Assembly: GCF_900100875.1 (NCBI RefSeq)
Contig: NZ_FNKQ01000001.1
Location: 744,001 to 808,000 of the forward strand
Direction of reading: 5' to 3'
DNA: 64,000 bases
DNA from: Halopelagius longus
Lineage (GTDB): Archaea > Halobacteriota > Halobacteria > Halobacteriales > Haloferacaceae
The notes below the pieces were generated by a model. It was not told the DNA's origin and did no database searches. It saw only the letters and a list, made by a program, of their open reading frames with translations. The translations under genes were made by a program, and so were the position numbers. Positions 43,179 through 51,659 of the stretch are shown piece by piece (within the stretch, counting starts at the first letter, position 1; every line of letters begins with the position of its first letter).

Positions 43179-43259
43179 AACCCATCAGAGCAAATATATT
43201 TACCGTGCCAATCCGTCTACTGCCAATGCGAGCAGTTGACCACAATAGAACCGATCGAC

Positions 43260-43292
43260 GTCCGGGGCACGGCCACTAACCAGGCCCCGGAC
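43260..43292. other. Hairpin upstream of tandem recombinases
   Basis: Perfect 9-bp arms GTCCGGGGC/GCCCCGGAC with a 15-base loop, flanked by further GATCGA/TCGATC complementarity. It may be a terminator, an RNA structure or a recombinase-binding arm site. Confidence 0.5.
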
Positions 43293-43530
43293 ATCGGAAT
43301 GATCGATCACGGAGCGAGCCAGTAGGATGGTGCTCCGTATGTTCCCAGAGGGGAGCGTACGGTAAGTGCGTTTTCCATCAACCTATTGCGTTCGTTCCTG
43401 GGCCTCGTCGTACCCTAATTCGACGAACGACTGAACGAATGCAGATCAAAACCAAACGACAGATCCGACAACGTGGAAGTAGAGTCCGCTGTAGACCTCG
43501 CAGGTCCACCATTGCAGAAGAAGCACACCT

Positions 43531-43536
43531 GGAGGT
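43531..43536 (+). promoter_or_regulatory. Ribosome-binding site of first recombinase
   Basis: GGAGGT lies eight bases before the ATG at 43545. It sets that start against the upstream ATG at 43473. Confidence 0.65.
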
Positions 43537-43544
43537 TGAAGTCT

Positions 43545-44516
43545 ATGAGTAACGGACTAACTCCCAAGGCACCTGCCGAGGCTGTAAAGGAGTACCTCAA
43601 TGCGAGGGAGTCCAAACTATCGGAAACGACTATAGAGAGTCAACGAAATCGGCTGGAGGCATTCGTTGAATGGGCAGAAGAGAACGGGCTCCAGAATATG
43701 AGTTCACTCAGCGGACGAGATATCCACTACTTCCGTATGTGGATTGAAGAGCGTGTTGAGCCAGTAATTCTTGCGGGCCATTTGCAGACTCTCAGAGAGT
43801 TTCTGGAGTTCTGTGCTTGGAGAAGCGTAGTTCCGAACGGGATCTCTGAGCGGGTTCACATCCCGACAGTAGAGCCTGAAGAGGAGACACGAAACCACTT
43901 CTTAGGGCCGGATCGAGGAAAGGCAGTACTGGACTATCTTCATCAATTCCAGTACGCCAGCCGTGACCACGCCCTGTTCACACTTCTCTGGCGAACAGGA
44001 ATTCGACTTGGAACGTTGCGATCGTTCGACGTCGGCGATTTCGACGCTGGAGCACAGTTACTCCGTATTCGGCATCGACCGAAGACGGAGACGCCCTTAA
44101 AGAACGGAAGTGACGCGGAGCGGTCAATTAGCATCAGTAGTAGTACCAGTAACGTAATTCTGGACTACATCAACCATCATCGATGTGATGTCATCGACAG
44201 ATACGATCGAAATCCTCTGATCACGACTCAACAAGGCCGGGTTAGTAGAGGAGCAGTCCGAGACGCAGTTTATCGGGTTACTCGCCCGTGCGTGATTGGG
44301 AGCTGTCCCCACGATCAGGATCCGAAAACATGCGAAGCTATGGATTCTGGTTCGCCCCAGAAGTGTCCGAGCTCGCGCTCACCTCATAGTATTCGCCGCG
44401 GATCGATGGCGTGGTTCCTTCGCCGAGGGACATCGTCAGAGCTCGTCTCTGATCAGATGGACGTATCGAGAGGCATCTTGGAGAGTTACTGGGGTACGGG
44501 GGGTGAGTGGGTTTGA
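43545..44516 (+). CDS. Tyrosine recombinase, first of a tandem pair, 323 aa
   Basis: A XerC/D-like integrase. The core-binding domain at residues 10-105 starts PKAPAEAVKEYLNARESKLS. The catalytic domain has Arg in RTGIRLGTLRSFD, Lys in TPLKNGSDAERS, HxxR in SPHSIRRGSM and Tyr in ILESYWG. The His/Trp between HxxR and Tyr is Asp here (DQMDVS). A cysteine-bearing insert (VIGSCPHDQDPKTCEAMDSG) before HxxR looks like a zinc site common to haloarchaeal members. It overlaps the second recombinase gene by ten bases. Its place beside the right attachment repeat makes the pair the likely integrase of this element. Confidence 0.9.
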   Translation: MSNGLTPKAPAEAVKEYLNARESKLSETTIESQRNRLEAFVEWAEENGLQNMSSLSGRDIHYFRMWIEERVEPVILAGHLQTLREFLEFCAWRSVVPNGISERVHIPTVEPEEETRNHFLGPDRGKAVLDYLHQFQYASRDHALFTLLWRTGIRLGTLRSFDVGDFDAGAQLLRIRHRPKTETPLKNGSDAERSISISSSTSNVILDYINHHRCDVIDRYDRNPLITTQQGRVSRGAVRDAVYRVTRPCVIGSCPHDQDPKTCEAMDSGSPQKCPSSRSPHSIRRGSMAWFLRRGTSSELVSDQMDVSRGILESYWGTGGEWV

Positions 44517-45607
44517 GCGACTCACCGACCTACGAGGTACCTATCGCCGGTGAAACCGATGGTAGTGGAGACCGGATCCCTGACCTCTCACCGCGGGAAG
44601 CATTAGAGAGGTGGCTGAGCAGCATTCGCGTCTCAAAGGCAGAGTCGACTGTCTCAGCGTATTGGTATCAACTCAAGCACTTTGCCGAGTTCTGCGAGGA
44701 GGAGGAAATCGTCTCGATCAGCGATGTGTCGGGATGGGACCTCGAGGAGTACAAGAACTACCGCCTTTCAACGGGGATGAAGGCCGCGACGTTGAACAAG
44801 GAGTTCCTCACGTTGCGCAGTTTCCTCCAATATTGCGCCCGTGTCGAGCTCGTCGATGATTCGCTCCCGGAGAAGGTCGACCCGCCGGACGTCTCGCGAG
44901 ACGAGTTCGTTGATGACACTCGACTCCACTCGGATAACGCGAAATCACTACTCGACTACTACGAAGCGAACGAGTACGGTTCGCGTGCCCACGTACTACT
45001 CGCATTAGAGTGGTACACCGGCGCCCGTCTCGGGGCGATCCGCGGTCTCGACATCGACGATTACGATTCGGAGAGGGAGTACCTGCAGTTCTTCCACCGA
45101 CCGGCCGACGATACACCGCTAAAGAACGGCAAAGACGGAGAGCGGGCTGTCGGTCTTCCGACGGACATCTGCGAGATTATCGACACCTACCTCGCGGAGA
45201 ATCGGCACGCGGTGCACGACGACAACGGTCGGCGTCCCTTGGTAACCAGCGAGGTTGGTCGTCCGTCGAGGAACGCAGTCCGAGCGTGGACGTACATCGC
45301 GACCGTTCCGTGTATTTACGGTGCATGTCCTCACGGGAACAACCCGGAGACGTGCGACTACCTCTCGTACTCCACCGCCAGTCAATGTCCATCGTCCCGA
45401 AGCCCGCACCAGGTTCGGACCGGCTCGATTACGTGGCAGCTGAATCGGGGAGTGCCAATCGAGAAGGTGGCGAAACGGGTGAACACCTCAGTTCGCGTAC
45501 TGAAAAAGCACTACGACAAGCCGACCGAGCTGGAGGACCTCGAAGAGCGCCGTCGTGAGTACGTCGATCGTCTTTCCTTCGGCGATTCTGAGGGGGGTGG
45601 AGCATGA
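44507..45607 (+). CDS. Tyrosine recombinase, second of a tandem pair, 366 aa
   Basis: Related to the preceding recombinase but not a recent duplicate. The N-terminal core-binding domain is SPREALERWLSSIRVSKAES. Catalytic residues are Arg in YTGARLGAIRGLD, Lys in TPLKNGKDGERA, HxxR in SPHQVRTGSITW and Tyr in LKKHYDKP. The intermediate His/Trp is replaced by Asn (RVNTS). The insert IYGACPHGNNPETCDYLSYS again carries paired cysteines. GC is higher than in its partner. The GTG start at 44507 lies within the end of the first gene. The stop is 15 bases before the attR core, as expected for an integrase of this element. Confidence 0.9.
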   Translation: MGLSDSPTYEVPIAGETDGSGDRIPDLSPREALERWLSSIRVSKAESTVSAYWYQLKHFAEFCEEEEIVSISDVSGWDLEEYKNYRLSTGMKAATLNKEFLTLRSFLQYCARVELVDDSLPEKVDPPDVSRDEFVDDTRLHSDNAKSLLDYYEANEYGSRAHVLLALEWYTGARLGAIRGLDIDDYDSEREYLQFFHRPADDTPLKNGKDGERAVGLPTDICEIIDTYLAENRHAVHDDNGRRPLVTSEVGRPSRNAVRAWTYIATVPCIYGACPHGNNPETCDYLSYSTASQCPSSRSPHQVRTGSITWQLNRGVPIEKVAKRVNTSVRVLKKHYDKPTELEDLEERRREYVDRLSFGDSEGGGA

Positions 45608-45621
45608 GGGCCGTGTGTATC

Positions 45622-45634
45622 CCGCCCCAACCCA
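45622..45634 (+). repeat. attR core
   Basis: CCGCCCCAACCCA, identical to the tRNA-Val 3' end at 19154-19166. Sequence before it belongs to the element (recombinase stop at 45607) and after it to the chromosome. Confidence 0.85.
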
Positions 45635-45867
45635 CTTCTCTTCGAGACCACCGACGAGCGATAGCGAGGAGACCGTGTATCGAAGTGACCGTATTCTCCG
45701 CTGATTCGGGAAGTCAATATAACGGACGGGAAATTATAATATCATAGACACCATTGGCTCTACGTGCACACCGTGCTACATACTGGCACGGTTCCGAAGC
45801 CGGATAGATCCAGAGAACAGTTCCAGCGCCGACCGTTGGAGCACCTAAAAGCCACAACAGAAAACCG

Positions 45868-46845
45868 ATGTCACCGAAACGGGCCGGACGCGAACGAATC
45901 GATTACGACCGACGCAAACTCCTGAAAGCGATTCCACTGGCCGGAGCCGTCGCAATCGGTAGCGGAACGGCTTCGGCGAAGCCTGCGTTCCCGGATACGA
46001 TCCCTCTCCCCGAAGGATTCCAGCCCGAAGGGATCGTCACCGGCCGGGGGACGACGTTTTTCGTCGGGTCACGGGTCTCGGGGGCGGTCTACCGGGGTGA
46101 CTTGCGTACCGGGGAAGGCGAGGTCTTCGTACCGGCGGCCGAAGACCGGGTCGCGATCGGTCTCTCGCACGACCACCGGAGCAACAACCTCTTCGTTTCC
46201 GGGGGCGAGACGGGGAAGGGTTTCGTGTACGATGCGAAGACGGGAGAGTCGGTCGCTACCTACACCCTCACCGACCCGGGAACGTTCGTGAACGACGTCG
46301 TCGTAACGTCGTCGGCGGCGTACTTTACCGATTCGTCCCGCCCTTACCTCTACAAGGTGCCACTCGGTCCGGCCGGGCAGTTACCCGAGCAAAGCGAGGT
46401 AGAAGAGATCCCACTGGGCGGCGATTTCCGGTCGGTCGAGGGGTTCAACACCAACGGCATCGACGCCCCGCCCGACGGAGAGTTCCTGATCATCGTGAAT
46501 TCGTCCACCGGACTACTGTACAAAGTGGATCCGGAGTCGGGCGACGCGAGTGAGATCGATCTCGGCGGAGAGACGGTGACGAACGGGGACGGAATCCTGT
46601 TGGATTGCAAAACGCTGTACGTCGTCCGAAACGAAAACAATCTCATCGCGGTTGTGGACCTCGAATCGGGAAAAGAGGAGGGGGAAGTAGTGTGTGAGAT
46701 CACCGATTCGGATTTCGACGTACCGACGACGATTGCCGAGTGCGGGGACGCCCTCTACGCGGTAAATGCTCGGTTTGGAACCGAGAACCCCGAAGACGCA
46801 GCGTATACCGTCGTCCGCGTTTCGAAGAAGAGACGCTCCGAATAG
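45868..46845 (+). CDS. Exported SMP-30/gluconolactonase-like beta-propeller
   Basis: A 325-aa exported protein. The Tat signal is RIDYDRRKLLKAIPLAGAVA, ending near TASA. The rest shows repeated beta-blades of the SMP-30/NHL type, each with a TGRGTTFFVGSRVSGAVYRG-like pattern; GFNTNGIDAPPDGEFLIIVN and LLDCKTLYVVRNENNLIAVV carry the conserved Asn/Asp positions. Family members are lactonases or binding propellers. No gluconolactonase-specific metal set could be confirmed, so the activity is open. It is the first intact chromosomal gene after the element. Confidence 0.82.
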   Translation: MSPKRAGRERIDYDRRKLLKAIPLAGAVAIGSGTASAKPAFPDTIPLPEGFQPEGIVTGRGTTFFVGSRVSGAVYRGDLRTGEGEVFVPAAEDRVAIGLSHDHRSNNLFVSGGETGKGFVYDAKTGESVATYTLTDPGTFVNDVVVTSSAAYFTDSSRPYLYKVPLGPAGQLPEQSEVEEIPLGGDFRSVEGFNTNGIDAPPDGEFLIIVNSSTGLLYKVDPESGDASEIDLGGETVTNGDGILLDCKTLYVVRNENNLIAVVDLESGKEEGEVVCEITDSDFDVPTTIAECGDALYAVNARFGTENPEDAAYTVVRVSKKRRSE

Positions 46846-46976
46846 ATATCGGCAAGTCACACTTCCGCGCCGAAGCACCGCTCAGACCACCTCAGCGAGG
46901 AATCGGCCCCTCACCGGTGGACGATGAGCAGTTCTTCGATGGAAACAGTCTTCGTCGAATCCTGTCAACGTCGCCT

Positions 46977-47171
46977 ATGGATAGAAACGAACTGTACCGC
47001 GTCGTCGGACTATTTCTCTTGGCGATGGTGACGCTAGCGAGTGATCTCTCGTCGCTTACGTTCCCAGCCAGCGTATTCGGCTCTCTCGCGTTTGCCGTCT
47101 CCGTTGCCGTGATGATTCTCGCACCGTCGTACGTCATCGCGGATACCGTGATGGAACTGACCGAGAGATAG
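46977..47171 (+). CDS. Small two-helix membrane protein, 64 aa
   Basis: MDRNELYRVVGLFLLAMVTL begins a helix, and VFGSLAFAVSVAVMILAPSY forms a second. A short polar loop separates them and the tail is acidic (DTVMELTER). The start at 46977 is chosen because the codons upstream show no coding pattern. The protein is of unknown function with no export or binding motif. Confidence 0.6.
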   Translation: MDRNELYRVVGLFLLAMVTLASDLSSLTFPASVFGSLAFAVSVAVMILAPSYVIADTVMELTER

Positions 47172-47270
47172 GCCGTCTGTGCCGAGCGTTTGTCGCCGTA
47201 GAGTCGTTATTCGCTGCGTCCGCCGCGAGAACGCCTCCGAGTCGGCACTCGACCCTCTCTGCACCTCCGA

Positions 47271-47984
47271 TTAGCCGAGTTCGACGGGCAGGTCGTCGTT
47301 CCGAAGCCGGTAGTGTGGCGGTTCGAACGCGGTCGTCACGGCGTGGACGCCGACCCCGGCGTCCCGCACGCGTGCGAGTAGGTCGCCGAATTCGGGGTCC
47401 ACCTCGCGGTACGGGCGGAAGCGTTCCACGTCGGGCCGTTGGACGACGAAGACGACGTGCGTCTCGTACCCGTCCTCGCGGAGTGCGTCGAGACTGCGGA
47501 GGTGGCGACGGCCGCGTTCGGTCTGACGGTCCGGGAACTTGGCGACGCCGTCCTCGACGTGCGTGCAGGATTTGACCTCCACGTAGGCGGTCTCTTCGTC
47601 CGGCGAATCGAGGAGGAAGTCCGTTCGGCCGTGGTCCGGGAGCGAGGGTTCCCGTTTTCGGGTCGCGTACCCGTCGAACGCCGGTATCGCGTCGCGAGAA
47701 AGTGCGCGTTCGAAGAGGTCGTTCGCGAGAGCGGTCCTGACGCTCACGTACACCCCCTCGACGTCGACCGCGATGGCGTCGTAGTCCGTCGCCCTGTCGG
47801 GGTCGTCCGCGGGCGAACAGAGGATTTCGCGTCCCGGTTCGACCGTACCTTCGAGGGCGCCGGGGTCGCCGAGGAACGCGCGTTCGGGCGCGTCGTCGAA
47901 GCGGACGCGGACGACGAAGCGGTTCGGGCGGTCCACGACCGTCCCCGTCAGGAGGTCCTCGTCGAAAGTGAGAAGCGGTTCCAT
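47271..47984 (-). CDS. sfsA: SfsA family nuclease
   Basis: A 237-aa SfsA protein. The N-terminal OB-like domain is TGTVVDRPNRFVVRVRFDDA with the LxNPG-type loop replaced by FLGDPGALEG. The C-terminal domain has the PD-(D/E)xK-like core GRTDFLLDSPDEETAYVEVK with the E-x-K, and the following SCTHVEDGVAKFPD. SfsA was first named for sugar-fermentation stimulation in E. coli and is now regarded as a DNA/RNA-binding nuclease. The start at 47984 (MEPLLTFDEDLL) is chosen because upstream codons are non-coding in character. Confidence 0.9.
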   Translation of the reverse strand: MEPLLTFDEDLLTGTVVDRPNRFVVRVRFDDAPERAFLGDPGALEGTVEPGREILCSPADDPDRATDYDAIAVDVEGVYVSVRTALANDLFERALSRDAIPAFDGYATRKREPSLPDHGRTDFLLDSPDEETAYVEVKSCTHVEDGVAKFPDRQTERGRRHLRSLDALREDGYETHVVFVVQRPDVERFRPYREVDPEFGDLLARVRDAGVGVHAVTTAFEPPHYRLRNDDLPVELG

Positions 47985-48168
47985 GCCAGTCTCGTCTGGC
48001 GTACTACCGGACGACCCTTCGACCTTTGGAAGGCGGGGCGGTCCACCCGACGCCGCGGTGCCCACTCTTCTCTCGGAGAGACGGTCTATCTGACAGGCAG
48101 TTATCGACTCTCAACATATTTAGGTACAACACTTTGGGGGGTGGAGGACGTTCCTCGAAGTAGAAACG

Positions 48169-48525
48169 ATGGCTGCAAAAGAAGGCGGAAACTGGTTCGA
48201 CGGGGCGTTCGGCGACTACTTCGCCGTCCTCGGAGAGGAGCACCGAGACGCCGTGGTCGAAATTCTCGCGGACGAAGGGAGTTCGGTCGGCCTCTCGGAG
48301 TTGGCCGAACGGGTCGCCGCGGAGACGCGAGGCGTCTCACTCGACGGCCTCCCTGCAAGCGACGTCGAACGGGTGGAACTGTCGCTCCACCACAACCACC
48401 TGCCGAAGTTAGACGAGGCGGGCGTCGTCGCGTACGCGTCCGGAGAGAAGCACGTCGCTCCGACCGACGACACCGAGGCGGCCGACGACCTCGTCGGGTC
48501 GGACCACCCCTTCTCGACGGTCTGA
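48169..48525 (+). CDS. DUF7344-like winged-helix protein, 118 aa
   Basis: A small ArsR-like winged-helix protein with the family pattern FAVLGEEHRDAVVEILADEG, then VGLSELAERVAAETRG and the hallmark VELSLHHNHLPKLDEAGVVA. It has no sensory domain. An AT-rich stretch (ACATATTTAGG near 48113-48123) may be its promoter element, with a leader of about 25-30 bases. Paralogues occur at 1946-2296 and 51031-51363. It is probably a transcription factor with unknown targets. Confidence 0.82.
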   Translation: MAAKEGGNWFDGAFGDYFAVLGEEHRDAVVEILADEGSSVGLSELAERVAAETRGVSLDGLPASDVERVELSLHHNHLPKLDEAGVVAYASGEKHVAPTDDTEAADDLVGSDHPFSTV

Positions 48526-48759
48526 AAGCCTCGCTGCGGTGTGCCCCGTCGCGCCGAGTCGGGCGGCGGAGCGGACCAGTCCGTCCCCCGGTCGGTTACC
48601 CCCTCCGACCGAGGTCTTCGATGACCGATTCGAGCCTGAAACACACGCGAGTGACACATTCTAACTGAACTACGGTTTCCATCGAGCGACGCTGTACTAT
48701 CCGTCGGATTGGCCAAACAGTTTACAGACGTACGACGTCCTCAGTTCGGTGGTGGTTCT

Positions 48760-49257
48760 ATGAGTGCCAACAGCCCCAACAAACTGTTTAAGAGCGAACT
48801 GCAGGACATGTACAGCGCCGAACAGCAGATTCTGAACGCGCTGGAGGAGATGTCCGAGGAGGTGGAGGACGAAGAGCTTCGGGAGGCGTTCTCCCAGCAC
48901 CGCGAGCAGACCCAAGGGCAGATAGACCGACTCGAACAGGTGTTCGAGAAGGTCGGGATGGAACCCGAGGCCGACGAGTGCAAGGCCATAGGAGGCCTCA
49001 TCGAAGAGCACGAGGAGTTCACCCAGAAGGACCCCTCCACGTCGGAGCTGGAAATCTTCGACAACGTCTCGGCCCAGAAGGTCGAACACTACGAAATCGC
49101 CTCGTACGGGAGCCTCGCTAAACTCGCCGACCAACTCGGCATGGACGACGCCGGCGACCTCCTCCACGAGACCCTCGAAGAGGAGGAGCAGACGCTCACC
49201 AAACTGGTCAACCTCGCGAACGACTACGACTACGACCAGTTGCAGGGCGAGGCCTGA
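48760..49257 (+). CDS. DUF892 (YciE/YciF-like) ferritin-like protein
   Basis: A 165-aa four-helix-bundle protein of the DUF892 family. The N-terminus KLFKSELQDMYSAEQQILNA, the helix LREAFSQHREQTQGQIDRLE, and later AQKVEHYEIASYGSLAKLAD supply the Glu and His positions (E-x6-Y, E-x2-H) that form a ferritin-type di-metal site. The family is linked with stress responses in bacteria. The start at 48760 (MSANSPNKLF) follows GGTGGT by five bases; upstream codons to 48709 are unlikely. It appears monocistronic. Confidence 0.9.
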   Translation: MSANSPNKLFKSELQDMYSAEQQILNALEEMSEEVEDEELREAFSQHREQTQGQIDRLEQVFEKVGMEPEADECKAIGGLIEEHEEFTQKDPSTSELEIFDNVSAQKVEHYEIASYGSLAKLADQLGMDDAGDLLHETLEEEEQTLTKLVNLANDYDYDQLQGEA

Positions 49258-49347
49258 CGCCGCCCCTCGGACGAGACGACGCGTACTGTCCACACCCGCG
49301 CTATTTTCTACCGAACCGGAGACGCCGAGTCCGACCGCACGAGGGCG

Positions 49348-50061
49348 TCAGTCGCCGTCGAACGGCCGAGCGTCGGCGAGGTCGAACAGGTGGACGATGT
49401 CCTCGCGGCCGTAGTGGTCCAACAGGTCACGCAGGGCGCGGAACGTCAGCGTCTCCGTCGCGCCGGCGTCCGCGAGTGCGACGTATCGTTCGCCGAAGAC
49501 GGGGACGTCCGCGTTGAGCACCTTCTCGAAACCCCGGTACTTCGACGGCCGCACCTCGTCGAGGTCGATGCCGTGTTCGTAGTCGGTCCAGCGCGTCTCC
49601 TCGGGGTCGATACCGACGCGCTCGCAGGCGTCTTCGAGGCGGGTGTACTCGCCGAACGCGTCCCACGCGTCCGGTTGCACGTCGTCGTGTTCGAGTTCGT
49701 CTTCGAGCAACCGCGCGAGCCTCGACGCCGCCTCCCCGTCGTCGTCGCAGGCCTCCCGCGCCCGTTCGATTCGGCCGAGCAACTGCGGGCGGTCGAATCT
49801 CCCGCCGCCGTACGTGAGGTACGTCTCCCCCTCGCGCGCGTCCATCCACTCGGCGACGCGCCCGCAGAGGGCGAGTTCGTCTTCGGGGGAGTCGGCGGTC
49901 CGAAAGAGCATCTCCGTCTCCCGGTCCCCCGCCGGCGACTCGTACCCGAGGACGACGGCGAGGAGTTCGAAGTACCGCGGGTCACCGAAGTCCGGGGGCC
50001 TCTCGTAGCGGTCGAGCGTCGGACTCACCGTCTCGATGTCGATGGCGAACCGTCCCGTCAT
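49348..50061 (-). CDS. DnaQ/RNase H-fold 3'-5' exonuclease-like protein
   Basis: A 237-aa protein with the layout of a PolB-type exonuclease domain standing alone. Exo I is MTGRFAIDIETVSPTLDRYE (D-x-E at residues 7-9), Exo II is YLTYGGGRFDRPQLLGRIE, and Exo III is LLDHYGREDIVHLFDLADA with the Y...D pair. No polymerase domain follows. It probably trims single-stranded DNA or RNA 3' ends in repair. ATG 50061 starts the protein directly at the first strand; the longer open frame upstream overlaps a divergent regulator and is rejected. Confidence 0.82.
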   Translation of the reverse strand: MTGRFAIDIETVSPTLDRYERPPDFGDPRYFELLAVVLGYESPAGDRETEMLFRTADSPEDELALCGRVAEWMDAREGETYLTYGGGRFDRPQLLGRIERAREACDDDGEAASRLARLLEDELEHDDVQPDAWDAFGEYTRLEDACERVGIDPEETRWTDYEHGIDLDEVRPSKYRGFEKVLNADVPVFGERYVALADAGATETLTFRALRDLLDHYGREDIVHLFDLADARPFDGD

Positions 50062-50196
50062 CCGTCGCCCACCTCGGATTCGAAGGAGAAGTACGATGCG
50101 ATTTTCCCGGGGCGACTCGCCCGCCGTCGCCCGGCCGAGAGCCGTCGAGAACCGTGAGGAAACGTTTTTCCGCTGCCTCCCGTGGTACGGGACGTA

Positions 50197-50919
50197 ATGG
50201 CGACACAGGGTGAGGACGCCGAGGGCGGGGGACGGACCGAACGGGGGGTTCGGGTCACGCTGGACATCTGGCATCCCGACTGCTGGACGCTCGAGGTGAC
50301 CGAGGAGACGGACGCGGGACTCCTCGGCCACGGCGTCCACAGCATCGACGGGACGGCGACGGGGCGATTCACGGCGTACGCCGATTCGACGGCCGAACTC
50401 GACGCCCTCGTCGCGGCGGTACGCGACTCCGAACTCACCGAGTCGGTGTGGGAGACGGACGAGGAGGCGGGCGCGGAGACGCCGGTGGCGGGGAGTGCGA
50501 CGCGCGGACTCGTCGTCCGGTACGATCTCTCGAACAGCATCAACGACGCCCTCGTCTCGCGGGGGTTCATCCCGGACGAACCGGTTCGGATGCAGGACGG
50601 CCGCGAACGGTGGACCGTCCTCGTCCACGAGACGCGCCGAACCGTCCACGACCGGTTGGAGGAGGTCCGCGAGGAGATGGACGCCGACGTGCGCGTCGAA
50701 CTCATCACCGCGCCCGTAGACGGGACGGGGATGTTCCGGACGGACGCCCTCTCGGAACGGCAACGCGAGGTGTACCGCCTCGCCCGCAGGCGGGGGTACT
50801 ACACGTGGCCGCGGAAAGTGTCGGCGGGCGAACTCGCGGCGGAGGCGGGCGTCTCGAAGGCGACGTTGCTCGAACACCTTCGGAAGGCGGAGTCGAAACT
50901 GCTCGGAGACGTGGACTGA
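50197..50919 (+). CDS. HTH_10 transcriptional regulator, 240 aa
   Basis: A bacterio-opsin-activator-type regulator. The N-terminal domain (residues 15-150) begins VRVTLDIWHPDCWTLEVTEE, a form of the sensory domain with a conserved HPxCW patch. The C-terminal HTH_10 is LSERQREVYRLARRRGYYTW, then KVSAGELAAEAGVSKATLLE and HLRKAESKLLGDV. The start at 50197 (MATQGEDAEG) is preferred to 50182. It is divergent from the exonuclease-like gene with 135 bases between starts. The cysteine patch could sense redox state or metal, which is only a suggestion. Confidence 0.87.
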   Translation: MATQGEDAEGGGRTERGVRVTLDIWHPDCWTLEVTEETDAGLLGHGVHSIDGTATGRFTAYADSTAELDALVAAVRDSELTESVWETDEEAGAETPVAGSATRGLVVRYDLSNSINDALVSRGFIPDEPVRMQDGRERWTVLVHETRRTVHDRLEEVREEMDADVRVELITAPVDGTGMFRTDALSERQREVYRLARRRGYYTWPRKVSAGELAAEAGVSKATLLEHLRKAESKLLGDVD

Positions 50920-51030
50920 CTCTCGGGGTCGGTAACGCGGACTCTATCGTCCGAAACCGAATCGCTCGGTTTGCGACGTTCGTCTGCGTGTGTAGCGTCC
51001 TGCGGACCGATACTGTTCGAGGCCGTCGCG

Positions 51031-51363
51031 TCAGGGCCCGGGCCGGCGGGAGAGCGTTTCGACTTCTTCGAGCAGTACCCTCGGGGCGACACCGTCCAGA
51101 TACCGGACCGTGTTGCTCCTCGCATCGTACTCCACGATACCGACGTCGTCCAACCGCGGAAGCGCAGAGTGGTGGAGTTGGACGGCGATCGCCCCCAAGT
51201 CGGCTTCTACCTCTCTTCGTACCTCGCGCGCGAGGCCGGCTACCGTCGCGACGCTCTCGGACGAATTTCGGAAGTGAAAGATGACGCTGCGACAGTACTG
51301 ATCTGCGAGCACGGTGAGAAGCCGGTCTAACTCGTCGGGGTCGATCGATTGTCGGGGAGCCAT
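51031..51363 (-). CDS. DUF7344-like winged-helix protein, 110 aa
   Basis: A small winged-helix protein: LDRLLTVLADQYCRSVIFHF (helix 1), VATVAGLAREVRREV (helix 2) and the hallmark IAVQLHHSALPRLDDVGIVE. It ends with VLLEEVETLSRR. The start at 51363 (MAPRQSIDPDEL) is chosen; four codons upstream is a second ATG. It is a single-domain transcription factor of unknown target, more diverged than the other two family members in the window. Confidence 0.8.
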   Translation of the reverse strand: MAPRQSIDPDELDRLLTVLADQYCRSVIFHFRNSSESVATVAGLAREVRREVEADLGAIAVQLHHSALPRLDDVGIVEYDARSNTVRYLDGVAPRVLLEEVETLSRRPGP

Positions 51364-51659
51364 GTAGTAGATCACCTCTCACAGTATCCGTGTGAACTGT
51401 GTATGCGACCCGTCTGGACCGCCGAAGGGACGGTACGCTGCCGTCTCCCGTCCGTAACCGAGGCGGACACGTACTATGTACTCTCGGGTACTGTACTTCG
51501 TTCCGAGGCGGGCCGGACCGATAATGGTACCTTTCACCCACATTTTCATAGACAGTCCCCGATACGTCGGCGGTTCGCAGACGACGGCTGTCTCGCCTCG
51601 CGGCCGCCCTCTCATACTAGGGAGGGTCGCTATGCGGCAGTAGAGTGAGACGAAGTAGC

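Larger units (their letters stand above)
43160..43544. other. Divergent intergenic region: defence-operon promoter and hairpin
   Basis: No gene is seen in these 385 bases. From left to right they hold the palindromic operator candidate (43164-43178), an AT-rich TATA box for the minus-strand operon (AAATATATTT at 43191-43200), a long perfect-stem hairpin (43260-43292), and the ribosome-binding site of the first recombinase (43531-43536). Confidence 0.6.
19154..45634. mobile_element. Integrated element (~26.5 kb) in tRNA-Val, plasmid- or provirus-like
   Basis: The bounds are the 13-bp direct repeat formed by the tRNA-Val 3' end. The content differs from both flanks: recombinases beside the right repeat, an Orc1/Cdc6 and a B-family polymerase module, an HNH nuclease, Schlafen-type proteins, a McrBC-like defence operon, and many unrecognised small genes. 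Much of the interior has lower GC and a different codon choice from the chromosome. No capsid, portal, terminase or conjugation ATPase was recognised. An integrative plasmid or a highly derived provirus with defence cargo is therefore the best description. A second recombinase at 30643-31266 hints at a nested or composite origin. Confidence 0.85.

Noticed and set aside
45685-45713. Sequence GTGACCGTATTCTCCG outside the element resembling parts of the dispersed repeat
   Set aside because: Only short blocks match, the spacing of the two boxes is lost, and it lies on the chromosomal side of attR; chance similarity is likely.
49348-50877. 509-codon frame extending the exonuclease-like gene upstream
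   Set aside because: The extension runs antisense through an HTH_10 regulator gene; the protein fold starts exactly at the ATG at 50061.
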